Below, in pieces: positions 50,582 through 59,035 of a stretch of 64,000 nucleotides of DNA (its first letter is position 1; each line of letters starts with the position of its first letter). This DNA is from Umezawaea beigongshangensis (lineage in GTDB: Bacteria; Actinomycetota; Actinomycetes; Mycobacteriales; Pseudonocardiaceae). The stretch lies in assembly GCF_016464305.1 (NCBI RefSeq), contig NZ_JAEIOJ010000012.1:1-64000 (forward strand), read 5' to 3'. The notes under the pieces were generated by a model. That model was not told the DNA's origin. It worked only from the letters and a program-made list of their open reading frames with translations, and ran no database searches. Made by a program: the position numbers and the translations under genes.

Positions 50582-51415
50582 TCAGTCCTTCACGGCCGTC
50601 GCGGACATTCCCGGCTCCTGGTACTTCGCCCAGCGCGGCTCCGCGCCGCGCGGCTCGTCGCCCATCACCGTCACGCGCTGGCCCACGCGGCGCCCCACGT
50701 AGTCGTTCACCGCGTAGTGTTGGGTCGCCCGGTTGTCCCACATCGCCACCGCGCCGGGAACCCAGCGGTAGCGGCAGGTGCGCTGGGGGCTCTCCGACAC
50801 GGTGAACAGGTGCTCCAGCAGCGCGTCGCTCTCGCCCTTGCTGAGCTGGAGGATGCGCCGGGTGAACATGCGGTTCACGTACAGGCTCTTGCGGCCGGTC
50901 ACCGGGTGCGTCCGGATCACCGGGTGCTCCACCTCGCCGCGGAACGAGCCGTTCGGGTGGACGAACAGGTGCTGCGCCGTGGTGCCCTCCAGCATGTCGC
51001 GCACCGGCTCCGACAGCGCCTCGCAGGCGAGGTACTGGTTGCTCCACATCGTGTCGCCGCCCGCCTCTGGCGTCACCGTGATCTGCAGGACGGAGGCGAT
51101 CGGCGGACTCTGGACGAAGGTCACGTCGGTGTGCCACACGTCGGCGCGCGCGCCCTGGTCCGAGTCCAGCACGACGATCTTGTCGTGGCCGTCGAGCTTC
51201 GGCAGGAAGGGGTGGACCTCCAGCTCCCCGAAGCGGCTGCCGAACGCCTCGTGCGCCTCCGGGGTCAGGCCGCCGGCGTCCGGGAAGAACAGCACCAGGT
51301 GGCGCATCAGCAGGTCGTGGATCTCCGTGAACCGTTCGTCGTCGATCGCGCCGAGATCGACGCCACGCACCTCCGCGCCGAGCGAACCGGAGATCGGGCG
51401 AACCTGGAAGGTCAT
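50582..51415 (-). CDS. TauD/TfdA-family Fe(II)/2-oxoglutarate dioxygenase
   Basis: This 277-aa protein begins MTFQVRPISGSLGAEVRGVD. It holds the metal facial triad in WHTDVTFVQSPPIASVLQIT (His, Asp) and WDNRATQHYAVNDY (distal His), with a following conserved Arg region (RRVGQRVTVMGDEPRG) for 2-oxoglutarate. The family hydroxylates, desaturates or rearranges small molecules. It is divergent from the methyltransferase gene across 171 bases. Its place among terpenoid genes suggests a tailoring role; a sulfonate or aryloxyalkanoate substrate is less likely here. Confidence 0.85.
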   Translation of the reverse strand: MTFQVRPISGSLGAEVRGVDLGAIDDERFTEIHDLLMRHLVLFFPDAGGLTPEAHEAFGSRFGELEVHPFLPKLDGHDKIVVLDSDQGARADVWHTDVTFVQSPPIASVLQITVTPEAGGDTMWSNQYLACEALSEPVRDMLEGTTAQHLFVHPNGSFRGEVEHPVIRTHPVTGRKSLYVNRMFTRRILQLSKGESDALLEHLFTVSESPQRTCRYRWVPGAVAMWDNRATQHYAVNDYVGRRVGQRVTVMGDEPRGAEPRWAKYQEPGMSATAVKD

Positions 51416-51586
51416 GTTTTCCCTGCTTTCTTTCGATACGCGTCGTTCAATTCCGCGCGCGTGTTCCACGGCGCGGTACTGATGATTCTCAGGGCGCTGT
51501 TCGGTGCTCTTGACCCCGCTCGCCCGCCGGTGTCAGGATCGTGGTGGACGAATTTTTTCTCCCGCTGACGAGGGGAATTCATCGGA

Positions 51587-52579
51587 ATGACCGCACAGGA
51601 CGAGCTGGCCAAGATGATCGACCTCGCGACGCCGTTCGCGGTCAGGGCGGCCGTCACCCTGCACCTGCCCGAACTGATCGACGGCGGCACCGCCCGGCTC
51701 GACGCCCTGGCCGGCGCCGCGGGTGCCGATCCCGACTCGCTGCGCAGGCTGCTGAACCACCTCACCTCCATCGGGTTCCTGGCCGAGCCGCAGCCCGGCA
51801 CCTACGCGCTGACCGACGTGTCGCGCGTCCTGCTCGGCGACGACCACGGCGCAGCCCGCCGCTGGCTCGACATCGAGGGCCCCGGCACGAAGATGGACCT
51901 CGCCTACGCGGGCATGGCCCACTCGGTGCGCACCGGCGAGTCCGCCTACGCCACCGTGCACGGCGTCCCGTTCTGGGACGACTACGGAGCCGACGAGGAG
52001 CTGCGGCTGTTCTTCGGCCGGGTCATGGCCGTCCACGCGTGGCAGACCGGACCGGTCGTGGCCACCGAGTGCGACTGGTCGTCCACCCGGCGGGTGCTCG
52101 ACGTCGGCGGCGGCACCGGCGCGCTGCTGATCGAGGTGCTCGGGGCCAACCCGCACCTGACCGGCGCCGTGCTGGACCTGCCCCCGGTCGAGCCGGAGGC
52201 CACCACCGCGCTGAAGGAGGCCGGGCTGGAGGACCGCGCCGCCTTCGTGCCCGGCAGCTTCTTCGACCCGCTGCCCACCGGCTACGACACCTACGTGATC
52301 TCCCGCGTCCTCACCGACTGGAGCGACGAGGACGCGCTGCGGATCATGACCCGCGCCGCCGAGGTCGTCGGCACCGGCCGCCTGCTGGTCGTGGAGGTGC
52401 TGGCGGGTCGGGAGCACGCGAAGAACAACTCGTCGTTCGACCTCCAGTCGCTGACCCTGCTCGGCGGCCGGGAGCGCACGGAGGAGGACTTCACGGCCCT
52501 GGCGCGACGCGCCGGGTTCTCCACCGCCACCACACGCCGCTGGGACGGCGGCCTGCTCGTCGTGGAGTGCGGGCTCTAG
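51587..52579 (+). CDS. SAM-dependent O-methyltransferase (acetylserotonin OMT-like)
   Basis: This 330-aa protein has the N-terminal winged-helix dimerisation domain (ATPFAVRAAVTLHLPELIDG, DSLRRLLNHLTSIGFLAE) found in plant and actinobacterial small-molecule O-methyltransferases. The catalytic domain follows, with RRVLDVGGGTGALLIEVLG, AVLDLPPVEPEATTALKEAG, VISRVLTDWSDEDALRIMTR and RLLVVEVLAGREHAKNNSSF. The usual catalytic HDW is TDW here. It probably methylates a phenolic or enolic hydroxyl of the cluster product. It is convergent with the flavoprotein gene, the stops eight bases apart. Confidence 0.85.
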   Translation: MTAQDELAKMIDLATPFAVRAAVTLHLPELIDGGTARLDALAGAAGADPDSLRRLLNHLTSIGFLAEPQPGTYALTDVSRVLLGDDHGAARRWLDIEGPGTKMDLAYAGMAHSVRTGESAYATVHGVPFWDDYGADEELRLFFGRVMAVHAWQTGPVVATECDWSSTRRVLDVGGGTGALLIEVLGANPHLTGAVLDLPPVEPEATTALKEAGLEDRAAFVPGSFFDPLPTGYDTYVISRVLTDWSDEDALRIMTRAAEVVGTGRLLVVEVLAGREHAKNNSSFDLQSLTLLGGRERTEEDFTALARRAGFSTATTRRWDGGLLVVECGL

Positions 52580-52587
52580 CGACCGGG

Positions 52588-53853
52588 TCACCGGGACCGC
52601 GCCCAGCTCGGCAGCTGCCCGCCTCTCGGGTCGGGCAGCACGCCGAGCTGGTGCAGGCGGTCCAGCGGACTCAGCGAGTGCTGTCCCAGTCCGGCCATGT
52701 TGTGCATGATCGTGTGGCGCAGCCGCCGGTTGCGTCCGGTCTTGCGCAGCGCGCGACGGCCCAGCACCCGGCCGAACGGCGACAGGTCGCTGATCATGCG
52801 GGTCGCGTTGTGGCTGGTCGTCCCGACGGCGATCAGCTCGGGACGGCGCCCGGTGCTCCACGCGCGCAGCAGCGGTGCCAGCAGTTCGGGCGCCAGGTCG
52901 CCGTCGAGCTCGCGCACCCGCGCGGCGAGGCTCGCCGCGTCCAGGATCGAGCTGTTCATGCCCTGACCGGCGGCCGGGTGCACGGAGTGCGCGCTCTCCC
53001 CGATCAGCGCCAGCCCGTCAGCGGCCAGCGACGTGGTCAGCGACCGCCCCACCGGCAGGACCTGCCGCGCCGACCAGGCGCGCGCGACGTCCTCGCGCAG
53101 CGGGGCGAGCGCCGGCACGTCGCGCACCAGGCCGTCGATCCACCCCCCGGCGGCGCTCGCGTCCACGCCCCGCAGCTCGTCCGGCTCGACCTGCACGTAC
53201 AGCCGCGCCCGCTCGCCGGGCAGCGAGTACCGCATCGCCAGACCGCGCGAGGTGACGTAGGTGGACACGTCGTCGCCCAGCGGCTGGCCGGTCAGCTCGA
53301 AGGCGGCCAGCCTGTGCGGGTAGTCGGCGCGCTCGACCTCGATCCCGGCGTTGCGCCGCAACCGCGACGACAGCCCGTCGGCCGCCACGACCAGTCCCGC
53401 CGTCAGGTCACCGCCGTCCGTGCGCACACCGGTCGTCCGGCCGTGCTCGTCGCGCACCAGTTCCCGCACCAGCACCCCGCGCCGCAGCTCCACCGATGCG
53501 GGCAGGGTGCGGGCCAGCGCCGCCAGGATCACGTGGTAGTCGTGCACCAGCAACCACGGCCGCCCGGTGTCCAGCGTCCGGTAGTCCAGCGCCAGCAGCG
53601 CCGCGCCGTGCGGGTCGCGCACCGTCAGCCCCGACAGGCGCAACGCGCCGTCCGCGGCCAGCTCGTCGGCCACGCCCCAGTCCGCGAGCACGTCCGTCGC
53701 GCCGGGTTGCAGCAGCTCGCCCTTGGGAACGGGCCTGATCTCGCGCTGCTTGTCCAGCACCAGCACGCGCAGGCCGAGTCCGCCCAGCGCGTGCGCCGCG
53801 GCGAGTCCGGCGACCCCGGCCCCGCTCACCAGCACGTCCACGTCGGTGCTCAC
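52588..53853 (-). CDS. FAD-dependent monooxygenase (UbiH/PHBH type)
   Basis: This 421-aa protein has the dinucleotide-binding motif VDVLVSGAGVAGLAAAHALG, the DG motif LVVAADGLSSRLRRNAG and the GD-type motif DGLALIGESAHSVHPAAGQG MNSSILDAASLAAR. In the last, GE replaces the common GD. The C-terminal 70 residues (MISDLSPFGRVLGRRAL, RHTIMHNMAGLGQHSLSPLD) resemble UbiH/Coq6 and squalene-epoxidase-like enzymes. In meroterpenoid pathways such enzymes epoxidise the prenyl chain to trigger cyclisation, or hydroxylate the aromatic ring. GTG 53853 is preceded by GGAGGTG. It follows UbiA by 70 bases. Confidence 0.85.
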   Translation of the reverse strand: MSTDVDVLVSGAGVAGLAAAHALGGLGLRVLVLDKQREIRPVPKGELLQPGATDVLADWGVADELAADGALRLSGLTVRDPHGAALLALDYRTLDTGRPWLLVHDYHVILAALARTLPASVELRRGVLVRELVRDEHGRTTGVRTDGGDLTAGLVVAADGLSSRLRRNAGIEVERADYPHRLAAFELTGQPLGDDVSTYVTSRGLAMRYSLPGERARLYVQVEPDELRGVDASAAGGWIDGLVRDVPALAPLREDVARAWSARQVLPVGRSLTTSLAADGLALIGESAHSVHPAAGQGMNSSILDAASLAARVRELDGDLAPELLAPLLRAWSTGRRPELIAVGTTSHNATRMISDLSPFGRVLGRRALRKTGRNRRLRHTIMHNMAGLGQHSLSPLDRLHQLGVLPDPRGGQLPSWARSR

Positions 53854-53923
53854 GCGCCACCTCCACTTCGGACGGAGACACGCGGTGGCGGTGGGACGGT
53901 TCCGTCCGGGGTGGACACCGGGG

Positions 53924-54907
53924 TCATGAGGCGGTCGCCTTCCGCAGTTCGGCCGGGGGGATCTCGTGGCGGGTGCGCATGGCGTTCTGGGTGATCACGC
54001 TGAACGCGAGGACCGGCAGGAGCACCGCCACCGCGAACGGGGCGCCCGCACCGGCCGCCGTCACCGCGCCCGCCAGCACGAGCCGTTCCGCCACCAGCAC
54101 CTCGTGGGCGCGCAGCGCCGACTCGCGGGTGATGTCGTCGCCCTGGGTCAGCAGACCGCCGAACACCCACGCGCCGATCGCGGTGGCCGCCAGCAGCAGC
54201 ACCAGGTAGGACGTGCGGTCGGGCAGCGGCGCCAGCGCGGACGCCACGGCCACGAGCAGGGCCAGGCCGTAGAGGGTCTGCGCGAGGCGCGCGCCGTAGG
54301 CGACGCCCCGCTGCACCGGCACCGACCGGTACCCGCCCGCCTCGTCGCCCTCCACGTCCCGCACCGCGCCGACGAGGTTGGACGCCGCGTCGTGCAGCAG
54401 GAACACCACCGCGAACGGCAGGGCCGTCCACGGATCGCCACCGGGCACGCAGGTGGCGCCGGCCAGCACGGCCAGCGACGTCAGCGCGCCGCGCACCAGG
54501 TTGCCGGAGATGCCGCGCCCCTTGTACAGGCGGCTGTAGGCGGCGATCCCGACCACGCCGAGCACCAGCAGCACCAGCACCCGCCAGTCCACGGCCAGCG
54601 CCAGCGCCGCCGCACCGACCTCGCTCACCACCGCCGAGAGCAGCGCGGCGCGCGGGCTGAGCCGACCGGACGGGATGGGCCGCTGAGGTTTGTCGATCGC
54701 GTCCAGCTCGCGGTCGAACCAGTCGCCCAGGTAGTGCCCTCCCAGCCAGACCAGCACCGGGATCAGCACGGCGGCGGCCAGGTGCAGCGGGCCGGGGTCG
54801 CCACCGGCGACGGACGCACCGGCCAGGCCGACGACACCGGGATAGGTCAACGTGTACGGGCGCCACGTCTGGACGTGCGCCTCGGCGGTGCGCCGCCAGT
54901 TCGCCAC
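53924..54907 (-). CDS. UbiA-family membrane prenyltransferase
   Basis: This 327-aa polytopic protein has both aspartate motifs: GDWFDRELDAIDKPQRPIPS (NDxxDxxxD type with Gly in place of Asn) and VRDVEGDEAGGYRSVPVQRG (DxxxD). It has about eight hydrophobic helices, for example LHLAAAVLIPVLVWLGGHYL and VLVLLVLGVVGIAAY. It transfers a prenyl group from the diphosphate to an acceptor, aromatic in most homologues. GTG 54907 begins two bases after the stop of the prenyl-diphosphate synthase fusion, strongly implying substrate hand-over. The acceptor is unknown. Confidence 0.9.
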   Translation of the reverse strand: MANWRRTAEAHVQTWRPYTLTYPGVVGLAGASVAGGDPGPLHLAAAVLIPVLVWLGGHYLGDWFDRELDAIDKPQRPIPSGRLSPRAALLSAVVSEVGAAALALAVDWRVLVLLVLGVVGIAAYSRLYKGRGISGNLVRGALTSLAVLAGATCVPGGDPWTALPFAVVFLLHDAASNLVGAVRDVEGDEAGGYRSVPVQRGVAYGARLAQTLYGLALLVAVASALAPLPDRTSYLVLLLAATAIGAWVFGGLLTQGDDITRESALRAHEVLVAERLVLAGAVTAAGAGAPFAVAVLLPVLAFSVITQNAMRTRHEIPPAELRKATAS

Positions 54908-54909
54908 GG

Positions 54910-56910
54910 CTACCGGCTCCGGTCGATCGACGTGTTCGCGACCTCGGCGAGCATCGCGGTGTGCTCGTTGGGCGGCAGCCCGGCCAGGCATGCCTTCGCG
55001 GCGGTCACCTCGGCCTCCGCGTGCTCCACCGCCCGCTTCAGCGCGCCCGTCTCGTCGAGCACGTCCCGCAGGGCCGTGAACGCCTCCTCCGGCGGCAGCT
55101 CACCGCTCAGCGCGCTCACCACCCGTGCGCGCTGCTCCGGCGTGCCCGTCTCGTGCGCCAGCAGCACCGGGTAGGTGGGCCGCAGGTTGCGCAGGTCGCT
55201 CAGCCCGGACTTGCCGGTGATCGCCGGATCGGACAGGTAGGGCAGCAGGTCGTCGTACATCTGGAAAGCGAGGCCCAGGTGCTCGGCGTACCGGCTCACC
55301 GCGTCGACCACGGCCGGTTCCGCGCCACCGAGCACCGCACCGGCCCGGCAGGCGCCGCGGAACAGCGCGCCGGTCTTGAGCGCCATCACCGTCAGGTAGT
55401 CCGCCAGCGGGTGCGCGGGGTCGGAGGCCATCGCGCCCTCCAGCGCCTGGCCGCGGCACACGTCCACGCCCGCGTCGGAGATCGCCCGCACCGCCTCCAG
55501 CGCCGCCGCTTCCGGCACACCGCGCTCGACGCAGGCCGCCACCGAGCCGAACGTCCGCATCATCAGCGCGTCACCGGTGGCGATGGCGTCGGACGTGCCG
55601 TAGCGGTGCTGCACCGACGGCTGGCCGCGGCGCATCTCGTCGCCGTCGATCACGTCGTCGTGCACCAGCGACCCGACGTGCAGGTACTCCACCGCGAGCG
55701 CGGCGGGCACGACCTGCTCCACGTCGCCGCCCACCGCGCCCGCCGCCGCGGCGAGCAGCAGCGGACGCAGCAGCTTGCCCGGTGTGAGCAGCGCGTAGCG
55801 GGAGATGCCGAGCACGGGGTCGGTGTGCTCGGGCCACTCGGCGTGCAGCGCCGCGCGCAGCCGGGTCACGAGTGCCTCGGCCGCGGGGGAGAAGCCCGTG
55901 CGGGTGTACTCGGTGACCAGCGCGATCACCGCGTCGTTGGCCTCCCGCGTGCCCACGGTCACCCGCACGCCCAGCCCGCCCACGTCGCGGACCTCGACCC
56001 CGTGCTCGGCCAGGAACTCCACCAGCGGCGGACCGTCGGCGCCCAGCGGGAGCCACAGGTAGTTGCCCGCGCTCGGCGGCACCTCCAGCCCGCGGTTCAC
56101 CAGCGCGGCCCGCAGCCGGTCCCGCTCCACGCAGACCGCCTCGCACTGCGCGCGCATCTGCTCCTCGGCGGCCAGCGCGGCGGTGGCCGCGGCCTGCGCG
56201 ACGGTGCTGACGCGGAAGAACGGCGTGGTGCCGCGCAGCGGCGTGACGACGGACGCCGCCGCCACCAGGTAGCCCACGCGCAGGCCCAGCAGCCCGTGCG
56301 ACTTGGAGAACGTGCGGACCACCACGACACGGGGGTCCTCGCGGTAGAGGGCCAGCGCGTCGGCGATCTCGGCCCGGTCGGCGAACTCGCGGTACGCCTC
56401 GTCCACGACCACCAGCACGTCCGGCGGCAGCGCGTCGAGGAACCCCCGCACCTCGGCGTGGCCAAGCACCGCGCCGGTGGGGTTGTTCGGGTTGCACAGC
56501 AGGACGGCCCTGGTGCGCGGCGTCACCGCGGCGGCCATCGCCTCCAGGTCCGTGCCGTAGCCGTCGACCAGCGGCACCGCGACCGGCGTGGCGCCGCTGT
56601 TGCGCGCGAGCGGTCCGTACCCCCAGAACGACAGCGCGGCGTGCACGACCTCGGTGCCCGGTCCGGCGATGCCGTGGAGCAGCTGCTGGAGCACCGCGCC
56701 GGACCCGGCCCCGACCAGCACGTCGGAGGCCGGCACCCCGAGGCGCTCCGCGATCGTGGCGGTGAGCCCGTCGGAGAGGGCGTCCAGGGTCAGGTGGGAC
56801 CGATCGGCGGTGCTGATCACCGCGTCCCGGACTCCGGGCAGCGGTGGGGCGAAGTTCTCGTTGAGAGAAAGCTGGTGGACGATGTTCGGCACGCTGAGGT
56901 CCCCGTTCAC
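54910..56910 (-). CDS. Fusion of HisC-like aminotransferase and polyprenyl diphosphate synthase
   Basis: This is a 666-aa chain. Residues 8-338 form a class I/II PLP aminotransferase: LLCNPNNPTGAVLG, VVVDEAYREFADRAEIADAL and the lysine K203 in RTFSKSHGLLGLRVGYLVAA, closest to histidinol-phosphate/aromatic aminotransferases. Residues about 343-666 form a trans-polyprenyl synthase: GKLLRPLLLAAAAGAVGG, first Asp motif VHDDVIDGDEMRRGQPSVQH (418-422) and second FQMYDDLLPYLSDPAITGKS. Both halves keep their catalytic residues and full length. The join has no stop or frameshift. The protein heads the minus-strand operon with UbiA and the flavoprotein. Joining amino transfer and chain elongation in one polypeptide is unusual. 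Confidence 0.85.
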   Translation of the reverse strand: MNGDLSVPNIVHQLSLNENFAPPLPGVRDAVISTADRSHLTLDALSDGLTATIAERLGVPASDVLVGAGSGAVLQQLLHGIAGPGTEVVHAALSFWGYGPLARNSGATPVAVPLVDGYGTDLEAMAAAVTPRTRAVLLCNPNNPTGAVLGHAEVRGFLDALPPDVLVVVDEAYREFADRAEIADALALYREDPRVVVVRTFSKSHGLLGLRVGYLVAAASVVTPLRGTTPFFRVSTVAQAAATAALAAEEQMRAQCEAVCVERDRLRAALVNRGLEVPPSAGNYLWLPLGADGPPLVEFLAEHGVEVRDVGGLGVRVTVGTREANDAVIALVTEYTRTGFSPAAEALVTRLRAALHAEWPEHTDPVLGISRYALLTPGKLLRPLLLAAAAGAVGGDVEQVVPAALAVEYLHVGSLVHDDVIDGDEMRRGQPSVQHRYGTSDAIATGDALMMRTFGSVAACVERGVPEAAALEAVRAISDAGVDVCRGQALEGAMASDPAHPLADYLTVMALKTGALFRGACRAGAVLGGAEPAVVDAVSRYAEHLGLAFQMYDDLLPYLSDPAITGKSGLSDLRNLRPTYPVLLAHETGTPEQRARVVSALSGELPPEEAFTALRDVLDETGALKRAVEHAEAEVTAAKACLAGLPPNEHTAMLAEVANTSIDRSR

Positions 56911-57444
56911 CGGTCGAGCCTGTCAGGAATCGCTGAATCTGCTCCGAGCAAGCTTTACCGAATCAGCGACGTTCAGGGAAGGGGGGTGCCAAAAGATTGC
57001 CGGAAACATGTCCAGAACGGGCAAGCTTCGGGCATCGTTGCTGGTAGGAACGGTTTACCTGTCGTCAACTCCGCGTCTCGGGCGCGTAACGGCTGTCGTG
57101 CTACCGCGATCGGTCCTCGGTCACACGTCCGGAGCAGCGTTCACCTGGACGGCTGACGGCCATTCGTGTGAAACCATTTTCGAGAAGATTTTGACGTCGC
57201 GAATAAATACTGTGAAGCATTTCATGTCACTGCTCTGGGAATCTGGTGTAGAACCTGCGCTCGCGCGCTCGTCCCGCACTCGGACGGACCAGCGCGGCCG
57301 TCGCGCCGAACGAGACGGCGTCGTCACCGCGCGTGTTCGGGGCAGGGGTGCGCGCCACCCGAACGCACCCCGACCACAACCCGTCCGCCCCGCTAGAAAA
57401 GGTGTGGACCACCTGCGGTCCGGAGCATCGCGGAGGAGTACCGG
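56911..57444. other. Divergent promoter region of the cluster
   Basis: This 534-base gap lies between the fusion gene (minus) and the MFS gene (plus). It is markedly richer in A/T than its surroundings, especially 57155-57240 (CGAATAAATACTG, GTGAAGCATTTCATG). A TTGACG hexamer at about 57191 could serve as a -35. No regulator gene or clear palindrome is present. No reading frame here has genome-like codon use. Confidence 0.45.
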
Positions 57445-58752
57445 ATGAGCGTCGCCGCCCCGCCCGCCGACCCCACCACCACGCCGACGCCGGTCGGCAG
57501 GCTGTCCGCCGCGCTGCTGGCGTCGCAGACCGGCCTGTACATCGCCCTGCTGACCCCGCTGCAACTGCTCCTCGCCCTCCAGTTGACCAGGATCTCCGGC
57601 GGCACGGCCGCCACCTCCGCGTTCAGCCTCGTCACCGGGGTCGGGGCGATCGTGGCCCTGGTGTTCACGCCGATCGCCGGGCGGATCAGCGACCTCACCA
57701 CGTTCCGCCTCGGCCGCCGCCGCACCGGAATCCTCGTCGGCTCGGTCACCGGCGCGGTGGTGCTCGTCCTGCTCGGCTCGGCCACCACCGTGTGGCAGGT
57801 CGTCCTGCTGTGGTGCGTCGCCAAGGCCGCCCTGAGCTTCCAGCACGCGTCCACGACCGCCACCGTCGCGGACCAGGTCCCGCCGCACCGCCGCGGCATC
57901 GTCTCCGGAACGCTCGGTCTCGGCATCGCGCTCAGTCCGCTGCTCGGCATCGCGCTCGTCAACGCCCTTCCCGCCGGGTCCGCGACGCAGTGGTACGCCA
58001 TCGCGGGCACGACCGTCGTCGGCGGCGGTCTCGCGGTGCTGCTGATCCGGGAGGGACGACCGGTCCGCCGGGAGCGGCCCGCGCTCGGTCTCGGCGGCGT
58101 GCTGCGCACGTTCTGGCTGGACCCGCGCCGCCACCCCGCCTTCGGCTGGGCGTGGCTGGTGCGCTTCCTCATCACCGCTGCCTACGCCAGCGGCACCTAC
58201 CTCGCGTTCTTCCTCATCCAGCGCTTCGGCGCCGGTCCCGCCGAGGTCGGCGGGCTGGTGTTCGCGATGACGGTGGTGAACACCGTCTGCCTGGTCACCG
58301 CGAGCCTCGCCGCTGGCCACTTCTCCGACCGGCTCGCGCGGCAGAAGCCGTTCGTGGTCGCCGCCGGACTGCTCGCCGCCGCGTCGATGTGCACGATGGC
58401 GTTCGCGCCGTCGATCCTCGCGGTGTTCGTGATCCACGGCGTCGTGGGCATCGGCATCGGGGTGTTCTTGTCGGTGGACCTCGCGATGTGCGTGCGGGTG
58501 CTGCCCCACGACGAGGACGCGGCCAAGGACCTCGCCATCGTCAACATCGCCAACACCCTGCCGCAGTCGCTGGTGCCGCTGGTGGCGCCACTGCTGCTCG
58601 GGATCGGCGGGTTCACCGCGCTGTTCGGCTTCCTCGGGCTGCTCGGCGTCGTCGGCGCGATCGCCGTGCGCCGGGTGCCGGAGATCGGCCAGGAGGGAGG
58701 AGCGCCCGGCGTCGCACCGCTCACGCGCCTCCCCGCCGAACCGTCGAGCTGA
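57445..58752 (+). CDS. MFS transporter
   Basis: This 435-aa protein with about 12 membrane segments begins MSVAAPPADPTTTPTPVGRL. It shows the MFS motif A-like loops GRISDLTTFRLGRRRTGILV and AAGHFSDRLARQKPFVVAAG, and helices such as LVTGVGAIVALVFTPIAG and VIHGVVGIGIGVFLSVDLAM. It resembles sugar/glycoside or drug MFS members of actinomycetes; the substrate cannot be read from sequence. GGAGGAG lies seven bases before the ATG. As the outer gene of the terpenoid cluster it is the likely exporter. Confidence 0.8.
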   Translation: MSVAAPPADPTTTPTPVGRLSAALLASQTGLYIALLTPLQLLLALQLTRISGGTAATSAFSLVTGVGAIVALVFTPIAGRISDLTTFRLGRRRTGILVGSVTGAVVLVLLGSATTVWQVVLLWCVAKAALSFQHASTTATVADQVPPHRRGIVSGTLGLGIALSPLLGIALVNALPAGSATQWYAIAGTTVVGGGLAVLLIREGRPVRRERPALGLGGVLRTFWLDPRRHPAFGWAWLVRFLITAAYASGTYLAFFLIQRFGAGPAEVGGLVFAMTVVNTVCLVTASLAAGHFSDRLARQKPFVVAAGLLAAASMCTMAFAPSILAVFVIHGVVGIGIGVFLSVDLAMCVRVLPHDEDAAKDLAIVNIANTLPQSLVPLVAPLLLGIGGFTALFGFLGLLGVVGAIAVRRVPEIGQEGGAPGVAPLTRLPAEPSS

Positions 58753-58865
58753 CCTCGGGGCGCTCGCTCGGCGTGCTGAGGAGCGGCGACGATCTTTGCG
58801 TCAAAACAGCCATCTCATCGACCGACTTACGCGTTGACTAGACAAAAGTGTGGTCAGGATCGACT

Positions 58866-58880
58866 AAAGTCCTGGACTTT
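58866..58880. promoter_or_regulatory. 15-bp palindrome, candidate operator
   Basis: AAAGTCC-T-GGACTTT is a perfect palindrome in the 283-base gap before the large secreted protein gene. It sits 27 bases after a TTGACT -35-like hexamer (58834-58839), in an otherwise A/T-richer stretch. It is a plausible repressor site for the gene starting at 59036. The gap contains no other recognised feature. Confidence 0.5.
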
Positions 58881-59035
58881 GTGATCCGAGTCACTTAATC
58901 TTCGTCACGTTTGGGTGAACTTGTAACTACTCAGAGTTCCCGCTTCTGTTTCCGCCACCGCGTGCACAACCTCCAACCGTGCGACGACGACGTCGGACAC
59001 GCGCGATCGTCGCGGCCCTCCCCGGGAGTGTGGAC

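Noticed and set aside
53966-57156. Plus-strand ORFs of several hundred codons opposite UbiA and the fusion gene
   Set aside because: They are rich in Arg, Gln, His and Pro with no motif, while the minus-strand frames carry all catalytic residues of known families.
58979-59035. Upstream start for the large secreted protein
   Set aside because: It would place a basic, non-signal segment before the clear signal peptide that begins at ATG 59036.
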